DNA of 64,000 nt from Alicyclobacillus pomorum DSM 14955 (lineage in GTDB: Bacteria > Bacillota > Bacilli > Alicyclobacillales > Alicyclobacillaceae): contig NZ_AXAR01000013.1 in NCBI RefSeq assembly GCF_000472905.1, forward strand, positions 253 to 64,252, read 5' to 3'. Shown piece after piece: positions 47,376 to 56,240 of this stretch; within the stretch, counting starts at the first letter, position 1; each line of letters starts with the position of its first letter. Below the pieces are notes generated by a model. That model ran no database searches. It had not been told where the DNA came from and saw only the letters and a program-made list of their open reading frames with translations. The translations under genes and the position numbers were made by a program.

Positions 47376-48035
47376 TTACAGAACGACACCCTGATCCTGG
47401 TACGTATCGTTTTCAAACTTCAGACAACACATCAGACGCCCACACAATCCGGAAATCTTGGTCGGATTGAGAGATAAGCTTTGATCTTTCGCCATGCGGA
47501 TGGAGACTGGATCAAACTCCCCCATCCAGGTGCTGCAGCATAACAACCTTCCACACGGCCCAATGCCGCCGAGCAACTTTGCTTCGTCACGCACGCCAAT
47601 TTGACGAAGCTCAATCCGCACGCGAAAGACCGCAGCCAGATCCTTGACGAGTTCACGAAAATCCACGCGGCCATCCGCCGTGAAGTAGAAAATCAACTTG
47701 TTTTTGTCAAAAGTGTACTCGGCGTCCACCAACTTCATTTCTAAACCGTGCGCTGCAACTTTTTGCTTAAATATCACCATTGCATCCTTGGATAGCCGTC
47801 GATTTTCTGCGACCACCTCTGCATCTTTCTCGTCAGCAATACGAATGACCTGCTTGAGCGGCAGAACTACATCGTCCTCCGTAACTTCTTTCCGACCGAC
47901 GACGACTTCTCCGTACTCAATGCCGCGCGCAGTCTCCACAATGACGTGGTCTTTGCGTTCTATCGGCAGCTTGCCCGGGTCAAAGTAGTAAATCTTGCCG
48001 GCGGGCTTAAAGCGAACGCCTACCACGCTATACAC
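47376..48035 (-). CDS. ricT: Regulatory iron-sulfur-containing complex subunit RicT (YaaT), C-terminally short
   Basis: 219 residues that follow B. subtilis YaaT closely up to GLCGRLMCCLKFENDTY, including CGRLLCC and the other cysteines that bind Fe-S clusters in the RicAFT complex, which promotes RNase Y-dependent mRNA maturation and the Spo0A phosphorelay. The protein stops 5 residues later, while the family usually continues for about 55. GTG start with GGGAGG upstream; it overlaps holB by 8 bp. The stop is 19 bp from the motif pair. Confidence 0.92.
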   Translation of the reverse strand: MYSVVGVRFKPAGKIYYFDPGKLPIERKDHVIVETARGIEYGEVVVGRKEVTEDDVVLPLKQVIRIADEKDAEVVAENRRLSKDAMVIFKQKVAAHGLEMKLVDAEYTFDKNKLIFYFTADGRVDFRELVKDLAAVFRVRIELRQIGVRDEAKLLGGIGPCGRLLCCSTWMGEFDPVSIRMAKDQSLSLNPTKISGLCGRLMCCLKFENDTYQDQGVVL

Positions 48036-48972
48036 TTGTTAAAACCTCCCGTAATCGGATGCACATCTGTTCCAAGTTGAGATGAACCGCGACGTGCGCT
48101 TTCATCCGCGTCCGTGCTTCAATCACAACTTGTGCTGCAGAAAACAGTCGTTGTATGGGAATAACCTGCGATTGTCGTTCCAGGTCAGATAGATGTTGAG
48201 CAAACTTGACGAACTCACGCTCGCCCGCCTTCACGTGCGCCAGGTCTCGGAAATAAACAGCTAATAACCACAGAAAAGCATCAACTCCGACATCTCCTGC
48301 TGCCTGGACAAGAGCGTCCGCCAACAACAGCGGTTCTTCCTTTCGCACCAGGAGTGTCTCCGCCCATTGTACCACTGCCTTGGAAGTTGCTGCAAACCAT
48401 CCATCATCGGACACCTGGGCATCCGTCGTTTGAATATCCGGTAATATGTCTTCCCACGGCTGAACGTTGCCCGCTGACTGCACAGGGTACACAAAGCAGC
48501 GGGACACAATGGTTGGCAACACCTTCTGCAGGTTGCTTGCAGAGAGCAGGGCAAACACCGATGGATTCGGCTCCTCCAGCGTCTTCAACAGTCGGTTAGC
48601 CGCCACAACAGTCATGTTGTCCACACCCGGTACAGTGTAGACGAGGCGGCCACCCGTATGACTTTTCCGCGACAGGCGTTCCTGCACTTCCTCAATTTGA
48701 GACGTCTTGACAGAACCGTTGTCACCTGGCATCACGCGAATCGCATCGGGATGGTTGTCCATCTGTAAACACGACGCACAACGGCCGCACGGCGCCCCCG
48801 GCGCCGTGCACAGCAACAACCTCACTAAATATTCAGTTAATACCTCGGTGTCTTCAGGTTTTCCGACAAACAACATGGCGTGAGGGATGCGACCACTCTC
48901 TATGGTACGATGCAAACGTTCAAGCACATCGGTCTGTATCGGCCAGGATTCAAATGCTGCAATGGATATCAT
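48028..48972 (-). CDS. holB: DNA polymerase III delta' subunit
   Basis: Clamp-loader subunit. 314 residues of the RFC/AAA fold, with a zinc module (CGRCASC preceded by another Cys) and the SRC motif (TIVSRCF). The Walker A lysine is lost (VGKPEDTEV), as expected for a non-ATPase delta'. AAGGAGAT precedes the ATG. Cluster tmk-darA-holB-ricT-yabA-rsmI is that of B. subtilis. Confidence 0.92.
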   Translation of the reverse strand: MISIAAFESWPIQTDVLERLHRTIESGRIPHAMLFVGKPEDTEVLTEYLVRLLLCTAPGAPCGRCASCLQMDNHPDAIRVMPGDNGSVKTSQIEEVQERLSRKSHTGGRLVYTVPGVDNMTVVAANRLLKTLEEPNPSVFALLSASNLQKVLPTIVSRCFVYPVQSAGNVQPWEDILPDIQTTDAQVSDDGWFAATSKAVVQWAETLLVRKEEPLLLADALVQAAGDVGVDAFLWLLAVYFRDLAHVKAGEREFVKFAQHLSDLERQSQVIPIQRLFSAAQVVIEARTRMKAHVAVHLNLEQMCIRLREVLTSV

Positions 48973-48981
48973 GATATCTCC

Positions 48982-49311
48982 TTAGAACTGTTCAAACTGT
49001 TCTACGTCAATGACAAATACAGTTGCACCGCCGACTTGCACACTGACTGGATACGGGACGTACGATTCCAGTTGGCTCCCCATGGGAGACATCGGGGTGA
49101 CGACTTGTTCGCGAGATCGGCAACTGGACTGGATGAGGTCCAACACTTGTGGAACCTTGTCTTCCGTCGTGCCAATCATGAAAGTCGTGTTGCCCGCGTG
49201 GAGAAAGCCGCCGGTACTCGCCATTTTGGTGGCTCGAATGCCTTCCTTGACGAGATTTTGGGCGAGGCGCGGGCTGTCTTTGTCCTGGACAACCGCAATA
49301 ATCATCTTCAC
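48982..49311 (-). CDS. darA: Cyclic-di-AMP receptor DarA (PII-like)
   Basis: 109 residues, exactly the DarA/YaaQ length. PII-like fold with KMIIAVVQDKDSPRLAQNLV at the start, KMASTGGFLHAGNTTFMIG and the C-terminal GGATVFVIDVEQFEQF. Binds c-di-AMP as a trimer; downstream partner unknown. The GTG at 49311 follows GGGGGGTG; codons further up lie in the tmk spacer. Confidence 0.94.
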   Translation of the reverse strand: MKMIIAVVQDKDSPRLAQNLVKEGIRATKMASTGGFLHAGNTTFMIGTTEDKVPQVLDLIQSSCRSREQVVTPMSPMGSQLESYVPYPVSVQVGGATVFVIDVEQFEQF

Positions 49312-49331
49312 GGGTAACACACCCCCCTGTT

Positions 49332-49982
49332 TCATTCCAGGTCTACATAACGATTCGCCACGATGTTCCAAATCTCCTGCTCTAGCCGTTCCGGTGAAGC
49401 CGTCGCGTCCAATACCACCACCCGTTCGGGCTCTGCAGCCGCAATGCGGAGAAACTCCTGGCGAACCCGTTGAAAATACTCGGCATCCCGGCGTTCAATC
49501 CGGTCTGGAGCGGATCCGCTTCGGGCATGCAGGACGCGAGACTGACTTTCTTGGACGGGGAGGTCGAACAAGAAGGTCAAGTTGGGCTTTAGATCTTCCG
49601 TCGCGAAGCGATTCAAGCGAGCGACTTCCTCGCTGCCGAGCCCCAAGCCCGCCCCTTGGTATGCAAGACTGGCATCGACATAGCGGTCGCAGAGTACGAC
49701 GTCTCCGCGCTCCAACGCCGGTCGTATCACTTGATGCAGCAGCTGCGCGCGGGAAGCAGCGTACAGCAGCGCCTCCGTCCTGGGCGACAGCGCCGTGTGC
49801 TTCGGGTCTAACAGAATTTCCCTCAGTGCGTTGCCAATTTCCGTGCCACCAGGTTCACGCGTCATCACCACGCGCAACCCCTGTGCTTGAAATTTATGTA
49901 GTAAGCGTTCAATCTGTGTGCTCTTGCCCGCTCCATCTAACCCCTCAAAGGTAATGAACAATCTCCTCTGCACTCCTGTCAC
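49332..49982 (-). CDS. tmk: Thymidylate kinase
   Basis: Phosphorylates dTMP to dTDP. 216 residues from a GTG at 49982: P-loop FEGLDGAGKST, the DRYVDASLAYQG DR motif and the LID region with Arg (RSGSAPDRIERR). The start is uncertain: ATG 50003, GTG 49973 and TTG 49961 are in frame and none has an ideal Shine-Dalgarno; AGGAG at about 49974 would best serve the TTG. Follows the decarboxylase gene by a few bases. Confidence 0.94.
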   Translation of the reverse strand: MTGVQRRLFITFEGLDGAGKSTQIERLLHKFQAQGLRVVMTREPGGTEIGNALREILLDPKHTALSPRTEALLYAASRAQLLHQVIRPALERGDVVLCDRYVDASLAYQGAGLGLGSEEVARLNRFATEDLKPNLTFLFDLPVQESQSRVLHARSGSAPDRIERRDAEYFQRVRQEFLRIAAAEPERVVVLDATASPERLEQEIWNIVANRYVDLE

Positions 49983-49989
49983 ATCAGAT

Positions 49990-51378
49990 TTATGTCGTTT
50001 CATCTTGCAGCACGGCAATCAGCCCGTCTCGCATCCCATGGATGTCACTGTGCATGTCGGACAACGCCGTCAACATCTGCACACACGGTTCGTCCAGTCG
50101 CTGTCCAGGCACCACCACCGGTACCCCCGGAGGATACGGTGTGACCATGCCCGCGGAAACTCTGCCGAGTGCCTTTTGGACGGGCACCCATTCGGCTGGC
50201 TTGCCGAATGCGCGACGTGGGCGGATGGCCAGAGTGCCCATCTGCTCCAATTCGTACGGGACGAAGCCCGTTGCCCTCGACGTGGGTGTCTGTTGCAAGA
50301 CGCGATTCACAACGGAAAGGTATCTCGACACTTCCGCACGCGTAATCCCGAATCCAAAAACCGACAGTACGCCGAGACCGTCCGCCAGTTCCACGTAAAT
50401 TCCGCTCTCTTGAAGCGCAGACCGGATGGTCATACTCAGTTCCAGACTGCCAGTAGGCAGCCAATGTCGAAGCGGATCTGCAAATGGCATCTCGGATGGA
50501 AGCAGTCCTGCTTCCGCCAGCACGTTCATCGTCTCCGTTGCAACGCGCGGCCCTTCTTCGCGAAGCCACGCTTGCGCGACGTCGAGTGACGCCAACAGAA
50601 GGTATGACGGACTGGTGGTCTGCAGCGTCAGCAGCCATCGCTCCAGTGTAGCTGCCGATACCAAGTCTCCCGTGACGTGGACCCAGGCAGTTTGGGTCAA
50701 GCCAGGCAACATTTTGTGCACACTTTGAATGACGACGTCTGCCCCAGCGGCTACACTATGCTTGGGAAACGCCTCAATGAGCCCGAAGTGCGCGCCATGC
50801 GCCTCGTCGACAATCAGCGGCACCCCTTCACTGTGACAGATTTCCGCCAGAGTTGCTACGTCGGCGACAACGCCGTGGTAAGTGGGAGACGTCACAAACA
50901 CGGCTGCTGTATCGGGATGCGCAGCGAGGGCCTGACGAAGGTGCTCTGGACTCGGCGGTTCATGCCGACACTGCTCTGCATGAAACCGAGAGGGCAGGAA
51001 CACCGGTTCCGCATCAGCCAGCACAAGCCCCCGCCAAGCGCTTTGGTGAAACGGGCCAGCGAAAAGAACCTTCCGCCCTTCCGCGCACGCCAAAATCGCG
51101 GCCATGATGCCCGCGGAAGATCCGTTCACACTGTACAGGCACTGGTCGCTTCCGTAATACGCTGCAGTTAACTGCTGCGAAGCCAAAATGCAGCCGTCAG
51201 GCTGGTGCAGGTTGTCCAGTCCAGGCAATTCCGTCAAGTCCAGTTTGGCGGCTTGTCCGAGCCAAGTTGCGAAAGCCGACGGCAGCACCCGCCCCTGTTT
51301 GTGCCCGGGTACGTGGAGCGGTACGCGTAGCCGCTCGACTGTATGGATCAGCGCGTCGAGAATCGGTGTCTCTGCCAC
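49990..51378 (-). CDS. Orn/Lys/Arg-type PLP-dependent decarboxylase (YaaO-like)
   Basis: 462 residues of fold type I with ILDALIHTVERLRVPLHVPG at the N-terminus, IVDEAHGAHFG (PLP aspartate and histidine) and the PLP lysine in SVHKMLPGLTQTA. Probable lysine, arginine or ornithine decarboxylase; substrate cannot be told from sequence. GTG at 51378 has GAGAGGTT upstream; ATG at 51384 is an alternative. In B. subtilis yaaO precedes tmk, so context agrees. Confidence 0.9.
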   Translation of the reverse strand: MAETPILDALIHTVERLRVPLHVPGHKQGRVLPSAFATWLGQAAKLDLTELPGLDNLHQPDGCILASQQLTAAYYGSDQCLYSVNGSSAGIMAAILACAEGRKVLFAGPFHQSAWRGLVLADAEPVFLPSRFHAEQCRHEPPSPEHLRQALAAHPDTAAVFVTSPTYHGVVADVATLAEICHSEGVPLIVDEAHGAHFGLIEAFPKHSVAAGADVVIQSVHKMLPGLTQTAWVHVTGDLVSAATLERWLLTLQTTSPSYLLLASLDVAQAWLREEGPRVATETMNVLAEAGLLPSEMPFADPLRHWLPTGSLELSMTIRSALQESGIYVELADGLGVLSVFGFGITRAEVSRYLSVVNRVLQQTPTSRATGFVPYELEQMGTLAIRPRRAFGKPAEWVPVQKALGRVSAGMVTPYPPGVPVVVPGQRLDEPCVQMLTALSDMHSDIHGMRDGLIAVLQDETT

Positions 51379-51384
51379 GTTCAT

Positions 51385-51647
51385 AACCTCTCATCACGAT
51401 GCGTATTCACGATACGTACGGACTGTGCATCATCACCCTCTATGATACAATACGGATGACATCTACGTCGGTGGTGGACAACCAAGCGCCGCGTGTTTTA
51501 TCGTGAAGTCATCACATGGAGCGTTCTGCAAGAGTCTCAAACATCGGTTCGCACTGTGGTTGTCTTGCACGACTCTGGAGTGCGGCAACCGTGTGCGGCA
51601 CCTGGTGTCCAGCATTCTTGTATGTCGCTAGATTGGGAGGAAACACC
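51385..51647. other. Spacer between the decarboxylase and malic enzyme genes
   Basis: 263 bp between divergent genes. A TACAAT at 51446-51451 could be a -10 for the malic enzyme gene, with a poor -35. A hairpin of GGTTG (51558-51562) and CAACC (51586-51590) with inner GCAC/GTGC pairing lies in the putative leader. Nothing else. Confidence 0.3.
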
Positions 51648-53075
51648 GTGTCGATTCAACAGACAAACGGGCTCAGCCTCATTCTCCGTTTGAAAATTCA
51701 CTCCAGCTCGGCATTTAGCGAAGTCGCTTCAGCGATTGGCGAAGCCGGCGGCGACATCATCGCAGTGGACGTCATCCACGTCGGCAAGGACCACGTGATC
51801 CGCGACATCACCGTCAACGTCCACAACGAAGCGCACCGCGAGCGCGTCGTCGAATCTCTGTCGCGCCGCCCCGGTATACAAGTCATTAACGTGTCCGACC
51901 GGACGTTCCTGATGCACCTTGGCGGCAAGATTGAAGTACAACCCAAATTGCCAGTTAAAAACCGGGACGATTTGTCTCGCGTATATACCCCAGGCGTAGC
52001 CCGCATTTGTGAAGAAATTCACCGCGATCCGTCCAAGGCGTTCCAACTGACCATCAAGCGCAACACCGTCGCGGTGGTGAGCGACGGCACCGCAGTGCTG
52101 GGGCTTGGCGACATCGGTCCCGAAGCTGCCCTCCCCGTCATGGAAGGTAAGGCGATGTTGTTTAAACAGTTTGCAGGCGTTGACGCCTTCCCGATTTGTC
52201 TGAACACCAAAGACCCCGACGAAATTGTTGCCATTGTCAAGGCGATTGCGCCTGCGTTTGGCGGCATCAACTTGGAAGACATCTCGTCGCCACGCTGCTT
52301 CGAAATCGAGGAGCGACTACGCGAAGAGTTGGACATCCCTGTGTTCCACGACGATCAACACGGCACCGCCGTCGTGTTCCTCGCCGGCCTTCTGAACGCC
52401 GTGAAAATTGTCGGAAAGCGGATGGAAGACCTGCGCGTTGTCGTCTGTGGCATCGGCGCAGCGGGCATCGCGTGTACGCGAATTTTGCAGGCAGCAGGTG
52501 TACAGAACATCATCGGCGTCGATAAGGCTGGCATCATCGAGAAGAACAAGGCGTACGACAACCCCATGTGGGCCTGGTACGCGCAGCACTCGAATCCAGA
52601 AGGTCGTACCGGCAACCTGGCTGCAGCCATCAAAGGAGCAGACGTGTTCCTTGGCGTGTCCGGCCCTGGGGTCCTGAAAGTGGAACACCTGAAATCCATG
52701 GCGCGCGATCCCATCGTGTTCGCGATGGCGAATCCGATTCCGGAGATTGCTCCCGAAGAAGCGGAACCTTACGTCCGAGTCTTGGCCACGGGTCGCTCCG
52801 ACTATCCAAACCAAATCAACAACGTGCTGTGCTTCCCTGGTATCTTCCGGGGCGCTTTGAAGGCGCGTGCGCGCGAAATCAACGAAGAAATGAAGCTGGC
52901 AGCCGCACATGCGATTGCAAGTTGCGTGCCAGAGGATCAGCTGAACGAGCAGTACATCGTTCCTACCGCGTTCAACACCAATGTGGTCAAAGCTGTCAGC
53001 CGAGCGGTCACAGAAGCCGCCTACCGCACGGGCGTGGCGCGCAGGGAATCTCCCCACGCATTTCCTGGCATCTAA
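51648..53075 (+). CDS. ACT domain-containing NAD(P)-dependent malic enzyme
   Basis: Oxidative decarboxylation of malate to pyruvate. 475 residues: an N-terminal ACT domain (about 8-80, ILRLKIHSSSAFSEVASAIG), then the malic enzyme core with YTPGVARICEEI, VSDGTAVLGLGDIGPEAALPVMEGKAML split features, FHDDQHGTAVV and the Rossmann segment VVVCGIGAAGIA. The GTG at 51648 follows GGGAGG. The ACT domain suggests allosteric control by an amino acid or other small ligand. A strong terminator follows. Confidence 0.93.
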   Translation: MSIQQTNGLSLILRLKIHSSSAFSEVASAIGEAGGDIIAVDVIHVGKDHVIRDITVNVHNEAHRERVVESLSRRPGIQVINVSDRTFLMHLGGKIEVQPKLPVKNRDDLSRVYTPGVARICEEIHRDPSKAFQLTIKRNTVAVVSDGTAVLGLGDIGPEAALPVMEGKAMLFKQFAGVDAFPICLNTKDPDEIVAIVKAIAPAFGGINLEDISSPRCFEIEERLREELDIPVFHDDQHGTAVVFLAGLLNAVKIVGKRMEDLRVVVCGIGAAGIACTRILQAAGVQNIIGVDKAGIIEKNKAYDNPMWAWYAQHSNPEGRTGNLAAAIKGADVFLGVSGPGVLKVEHLKSMARDPIVFAMANPIPEIAPEEAEPYVRVLATGRSDYPNQINNVLCFPGIFRGALKARAREINEEMKLAAAHAIASCVPEDQLNEQYIVPTAFNTNVVKAVSRAVTEAAYRTGVARRESPHAFPGI

Positions 53076-53115
53076 TCAGGGAAGAAGCTTTCAACCAGTA
53101 GTGCAACCGATAAAT

Positions 53116-53147
53116 GAAAGAGGCTGCGGACAATCGCAGCCTCTTTC
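53116..53147 (+). terminator. Terminator after the malic enzyme gene
   Basis: GAAAGAGGCTGCG (53116-53128) and CGCAGCCTCTTTC (53135-53147) form a perfect 13-bp stem. The A/T base of the stem gives short T tracts either way, so it may also serve csfB from the other side. Confidence 0.75.
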
Positions 53148-53161
53148 CCGTTTCTGCCATT

Positions 53162-53347
53162 CTAAGAAATGGCAGCCAACCAAATCTTCTTCATGCAGTC
53201 AATGTAATAACGATAGCGAAGGTCCGAAACATCTGTGGCCACAATGTCGCGCTCACAGTCAGCGCAGAGAAACTGGCCGCAAATGAAAATACCCGCAGGC
53301 TTATGTTCGTTGCACACGATGCAGCTGTTCATCGGCTTCTCTTCCAC
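53162..53347 (-). CDS. csfB: Anti-sigma G factor Gin (CsfB)
   Basis: 61-residue zinc protein that keeps sigma G (and sigma E in the wrong cell) inactive. CXXC pairs CIVC and CADC with the conserved GIFICGQFLCADCERDIV stretch and TDVSDLRYRYYI. GTG at 53347 has GGTGAT 5 bp upstream; an ATG five codons later is possible. Preceded by a sigma F/G-type promoter that overlaps the end of ytaF. Position next to the dnaX-recR-bofA cluster agrees with B. subtilis. Confidence 0.92.
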   Translation of the reverse strand: MEEKPMNSCIVCNEHKPAGIFICGQFLCADCERDIVATDVSDLRYRYYIDCMKKIWLAAIS

Positions 53348-53485
53348 TCAGTATCACCAACCTAGAAAGTCAGACGCACGAACGACGTCGCTTTGCGAAA
53401 CGCTCCATCAAACACGCTTGTCTATTGCGGCACTCAGCCGGGTGCGCTGGTGCGCCGAACGGAGAAAGCATGTCGGTCTACCAGT

Positions 53486-53515
53486 CAGTATGCCTTTCTC
53501 AAAGAGAAACTATAC
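53486..53515 (-). promoter_or_regulatory. Forespore (sigma F/G) promoter of csfB
   Basis: Minus-strand GTATA (53511-53515), 18 bp, CATACTG (53486-53492), one mismatch from GHATR-N18-CATWHTA. The -35 includes the last base of the ytaF stop codon. The leader to csfB would be about 135 nt. Confidence 0.5.
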
Positions 53516-54135
53516 TACCATATCTGATGAAACCCGATGAACATCAGTAGCAGTCCCGCAACATACGTCGCTTTGTCGCCCAGCGTATTCGCAGCATATT
53601 TGCGTCCAAGATAAGCACTGATGCCAAGTAATAGATAGCTGCACACCGCGACCGCGAGCGCGGTCTCCAGGACACCGATGTGGACAGCACCCGCGTCAAA
53701 GCCTCCGGCAAGGGCATTCAGTGCGAGCGCGATGCCCAGGACGAGCGCTTCCTTGATGCTGATGGTCTGTGACCTGTCGAAGTCTGCCTCTACTGGGTCT
53801 TGCAAGATCCTCGTGACCACATTTTGCGTGGACTGAGACTTGTCGGACGAACGTTTCGGGCACCGCCTACGCCATGGTTCAAGAAGCACCCAGATGCCGA
53901 CCAGCAACATGACGGTGCCCCCGGTCAGTATGGCATATCGCGGCTCTACATATTGGGTCATCGTATCACCGACCGCACCTGCCAGGTAGGTCGCAGCGCC
54001 CGATATCCCGGCAATCAGTGCGTTGGCCACCCAAGAGATTGTGATTCCGCGCGCGCCGTAGGCAATGCCAACGCCCGCGTTATCGAGGTTGGAGGCGACA
54101 GCAATAGCGACGATGGTGATGATTATGGACCCCAT
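53515..54135 (-). CDS. ytaF: Sporulation membrane protein YtaF (MntP-related)
   Basis: 206 residues with six predicted membrane helices in two repeats, each carrying the family motif (ASNLDNAGVGIAYG and LALNALAGGFDAGAV). The MntP family exports manganese; YtaF is its sporulation-associated branch, and substrate is unproven. ATG at 54135 has GGGGAGGG upstream. Divergent from the second SpoVB-like gene. In B. subtilis ytaF is elsewhere. Confidence 0.88.
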   Translation of the reverse strand: MGSIIITIVAIAVASNLDNAGVGIAYGARGITISWVANALIAGISGAATYLAGAVGDTMTQYVEPRYAILTGGTVMLLVGIWVLLEPWRRRCPKRSSDKSQSTQNVVTRILQDPVEADFDRSQTISIKEALVLGIALALNALAGGFDAGAVHIGVLETALAVAVCSYLLLGISAYLGRKYAANTLGDKATYVAGLLLMFIGFHQIW

Positions 54136-54254
54136 GCAGCACCCTCCCCACCTGACTCCATACAACTTATGTGGTATGGCTTGTTGGTGTTTCCTAGGTC
54201 GCAAGTTTGTAGGGTGTGCTATAATTGCGTTGCCGTTTTTGGGGGGTGAAGTGC

Positions 54255-55901
54255 GTGGCCGGTAAGAAGGGGCAAAGCCTCGCGCGTGGCACGTCGGTCA
54301 TGGTATTGATGGTGACGTTGGCAAAGGTACTCGGCCTGCTCTGGATTGTGCCGTTGTCACGCCTGATCCATGAAGAGGGTATCGGTATTTACTCACAAGC
54401 GTACTCTCTGTATATCTTCGTTCTGACACTGTCTACTGCTGGATTCCCCACGGCCATGGGAAAACTGATTGCCGAAAAACTCGCATTGCGCAAATACGCA
54501 GACGTTGAGCAGCTGTACAGGATTACCATGCGCACGGTGATATTGTTCGGCCTTGTGCTGTTTTTCGTCACCTGGTTTGGCGCGCCATTGTACGGCAGCC
54601 TGACTGCCTTGAAGGAGTCCCACCAGGCACGAGACGCCCTCACGATGTCCATTCGCGCATTGGCACCAGCTCTTCTCGTGGTGCCCTTGGAGAGCGCATT
54701 GCGCGGGTACATGCAAGGTTTTCAGAAGTTGGAGCCTTCCGCCTACTCGCAAGCCGTTGAACAGCTCTTCCGAGTCGCAACCATCGTGATTGGCGCTGAT
54801 TTGGTGATGAGTGCAGGCGGAAGTGTCGCTGCTGGTGCGGCGGCCGCCACATTGGGGGCGTTTGTGGGCGCGCTGGCTGGTGTGATATTGCTGATTTTTT
54901 CAGTCATCCCGATGCGGCGGCGATTTCTGGTGCGCGTAGCCAAGCAACAAGCGCAGCTCACACAACGAGAAGCGCTGCGTACGCTGATGAAGTACGCTTT
55001 GCCAGTGAGCCTGGGATCGCTCGTGGTCCCCATATCAGGCATGGTCGACTCACTGACCATCACGAACTTCCTCATGCTCGCGGGTGACAGCTACACAGCG
55101 GCAAATGCGGCCTACGGTATTTTCTCACGACAAGCCATGCAGCTCATTCAGTTGCCGCTCGCGTTTGCCATGGCGCTCGGCGTCTCGGTCCTACCGGCCA
55201 TCGCTGAGGCAAACGCCGTCCGCAACCAGACTGCCGTGGAAATAAGGATACGCACAACAATACGCTCCATGATGTTTATGACACTCCCTGTCGCAGCCAC
55301 TTTGTTGGTGCTCGGACGCCCACTGGATCAATTACTGTCCGGAGACACCAAAGGTGCTGTGATTATTTCCAGCGTCTGCTTCATGGGGATCTTCAGCAGC
55401 TTGGAGCTGATCTCCACGTACATGCTGCAAGGACTGGGCAAAATGTATCGCCCAGTCCGGAACATGTTCATTGGCGTGGTCGTCAAGATTGTCATGAACT
55501 TGGTGCTCATCCTGCCATTTCACATCATCGGCGCTGCCATCGCCACAACACTCGGCTACCTGGTGTCAACGTCGTTGAACGTGTCGGCCGTTCGCAAGTA
55601 CTCCAATGTGCACTTCTCAGTATGGAAACTCAGCGCTCCACTGATCCTGGCGTCCATCGTCTGTAGTGTGGGGCTGTTCATCGGCGACAAGGTGGGACTG
55701 GCACTCGCGGGCGACTTCACATCGCCTGACGTGAAGGCCCTGATTGAGGTGATCTCTGGCATTGCCGTTGGGGGGGTCTTGTACCTCGCGTCAACCCTGT
55801 GGTTTCGCGCTGTGTCCCCGTCCGAGCTGCAGCGTATCCCGTTCGTCGGCCGTCGGCTGTCACCGTTGGCGCAGAGAATGCAGCGGCGTAGATCCGCTTG
55901 A
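54255..55901 (+). CDS. Second MOP-superfamily flippase, SpoVB/YtgP-like
   Basis: 548 residues with about 14 membrane helices. Starts GQSLARGTSVMVLMVTLAKVLGLLW and continues with FPTAMGKLIAEKLA, the pattern of the SpoVB/MurJ-like lipid II flippase group. GTG at 54255 lies after GGGGGGTGA; TATAAT at 54220-54225 could be the -10. Closely related to yabM (21089-22696). Convergent with bofA, with only 3 bp between the two stops. Confidence 0.88.
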   Translation: MAGKKGQSLARGTSVMVLMVTLAKVLGLLWIVPLSRLIHEEGIGIYSQAYSLYIFVLTLSTAGFPTAMGKLIAEKLALRKYADVEQLYRITMRTVILFGLVLFFVTWFGAPLYGSLTALKESHQARDALTMSIRALAPALLVVPLESALRGYMQGFQKLEPSAYSQAVEQLFRVATIVIGADLVMSAGGSVAAGAAAATLGAFVGALAGVILLIFSVIPMRRRFLVRVAKQQAQLTQREALRTLMKYALPVSLGSLVVPISGMVDSLTITNFLMLAGDSYTAANAAYGIFSRQAMQLIQLPLAFAMALGVSVLPAIAEANAVRNQTAVEIRIRTTIRSMMFMTLPVAATLLVLGRPLDQLLSGDTKGAVIISSVCFMGIFSSLELISTYMLQGLGKMYRPVRNMFIGVVVKIVMNLVLILPFHIIGAAIATTLGYLVSTSLNVSAVRKYSNVHFSVWKLSAPLILASIVCSVGLFIGDKVGLALAGDFTSPDVKALIEVISGIAVGGVLYLASTLWFRAVSPSELQRIPFVGRRLSPLAQRMQRRRSA

Positions 55902-55904
55902 AGC

Positions 55905-56171
55905 TCAGATAAACCACGCCTTCAAAACCACGAGTGCAGCAACGCCAGGTATGCCAAGGAAGCCGGCGGTCAAAGCGGTGATGGGATTAAACGGGAGATG
56001 AAACTGAAAGTATCCGCCAATCCAGTTGACGGCGAGTACAAACAGGCATCCGAGGACGGCGCTTTTCGCCAACTTCCAGAACATCTGTCCGGGATAGCGC
56101 ACGAATTGCGAAACGACGTAAACGCCCGCTAAGAAAAGTCCAATTCCAATCAGCAGTTGTTGCTGAGTCAT
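55905..56171 (-). CDS. bofA: Pro-sigma K processing inhibitor BofA
   Basis: 88-residue membrane protein of the outer forespore membrane that holds the SpoIVFB protease inactive. Two hydrophobic helices (about 5-22 and 35-55) and the family signature NPITALTAGFLGIPGVAAL at the C-terminal side. In B. subtilis bofA lies beside yaaL and recR, as here. A sigma E-like -10 is found 26-33 bp upstream. Confidence 0.94.
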   Translation of the reverse strand: MTQQQLLIGIGLFLAGVYVVSQFVRYPGQMFWKLAKSAVLGCLFVLAVNWIGGYFQFHLPFNPITALTAGFLGIPGVAALVVLKAWFI

Positions 56172-56196
56172 GGCTCGTCCGCCTCCTGTCGCTACG

Positions 56197-56204
56197 AATC
56201 TATG
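56197..56204 (-). promoter_or_regulatory. Possible sigma E -10 element of bofA
   Basis: Minus-strand CATAGATT, one mismatch from CATACAnT. A GTTCTA lies 16 bp upstream, the same hexamer as in front of yabP. B. subtilis bofA is sigma E dependent. Confidence 0.35.
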
Positions 56205-56240
56205 CAGAGTGACCCGTGGCTAGAACACAGGTTCCGCACA

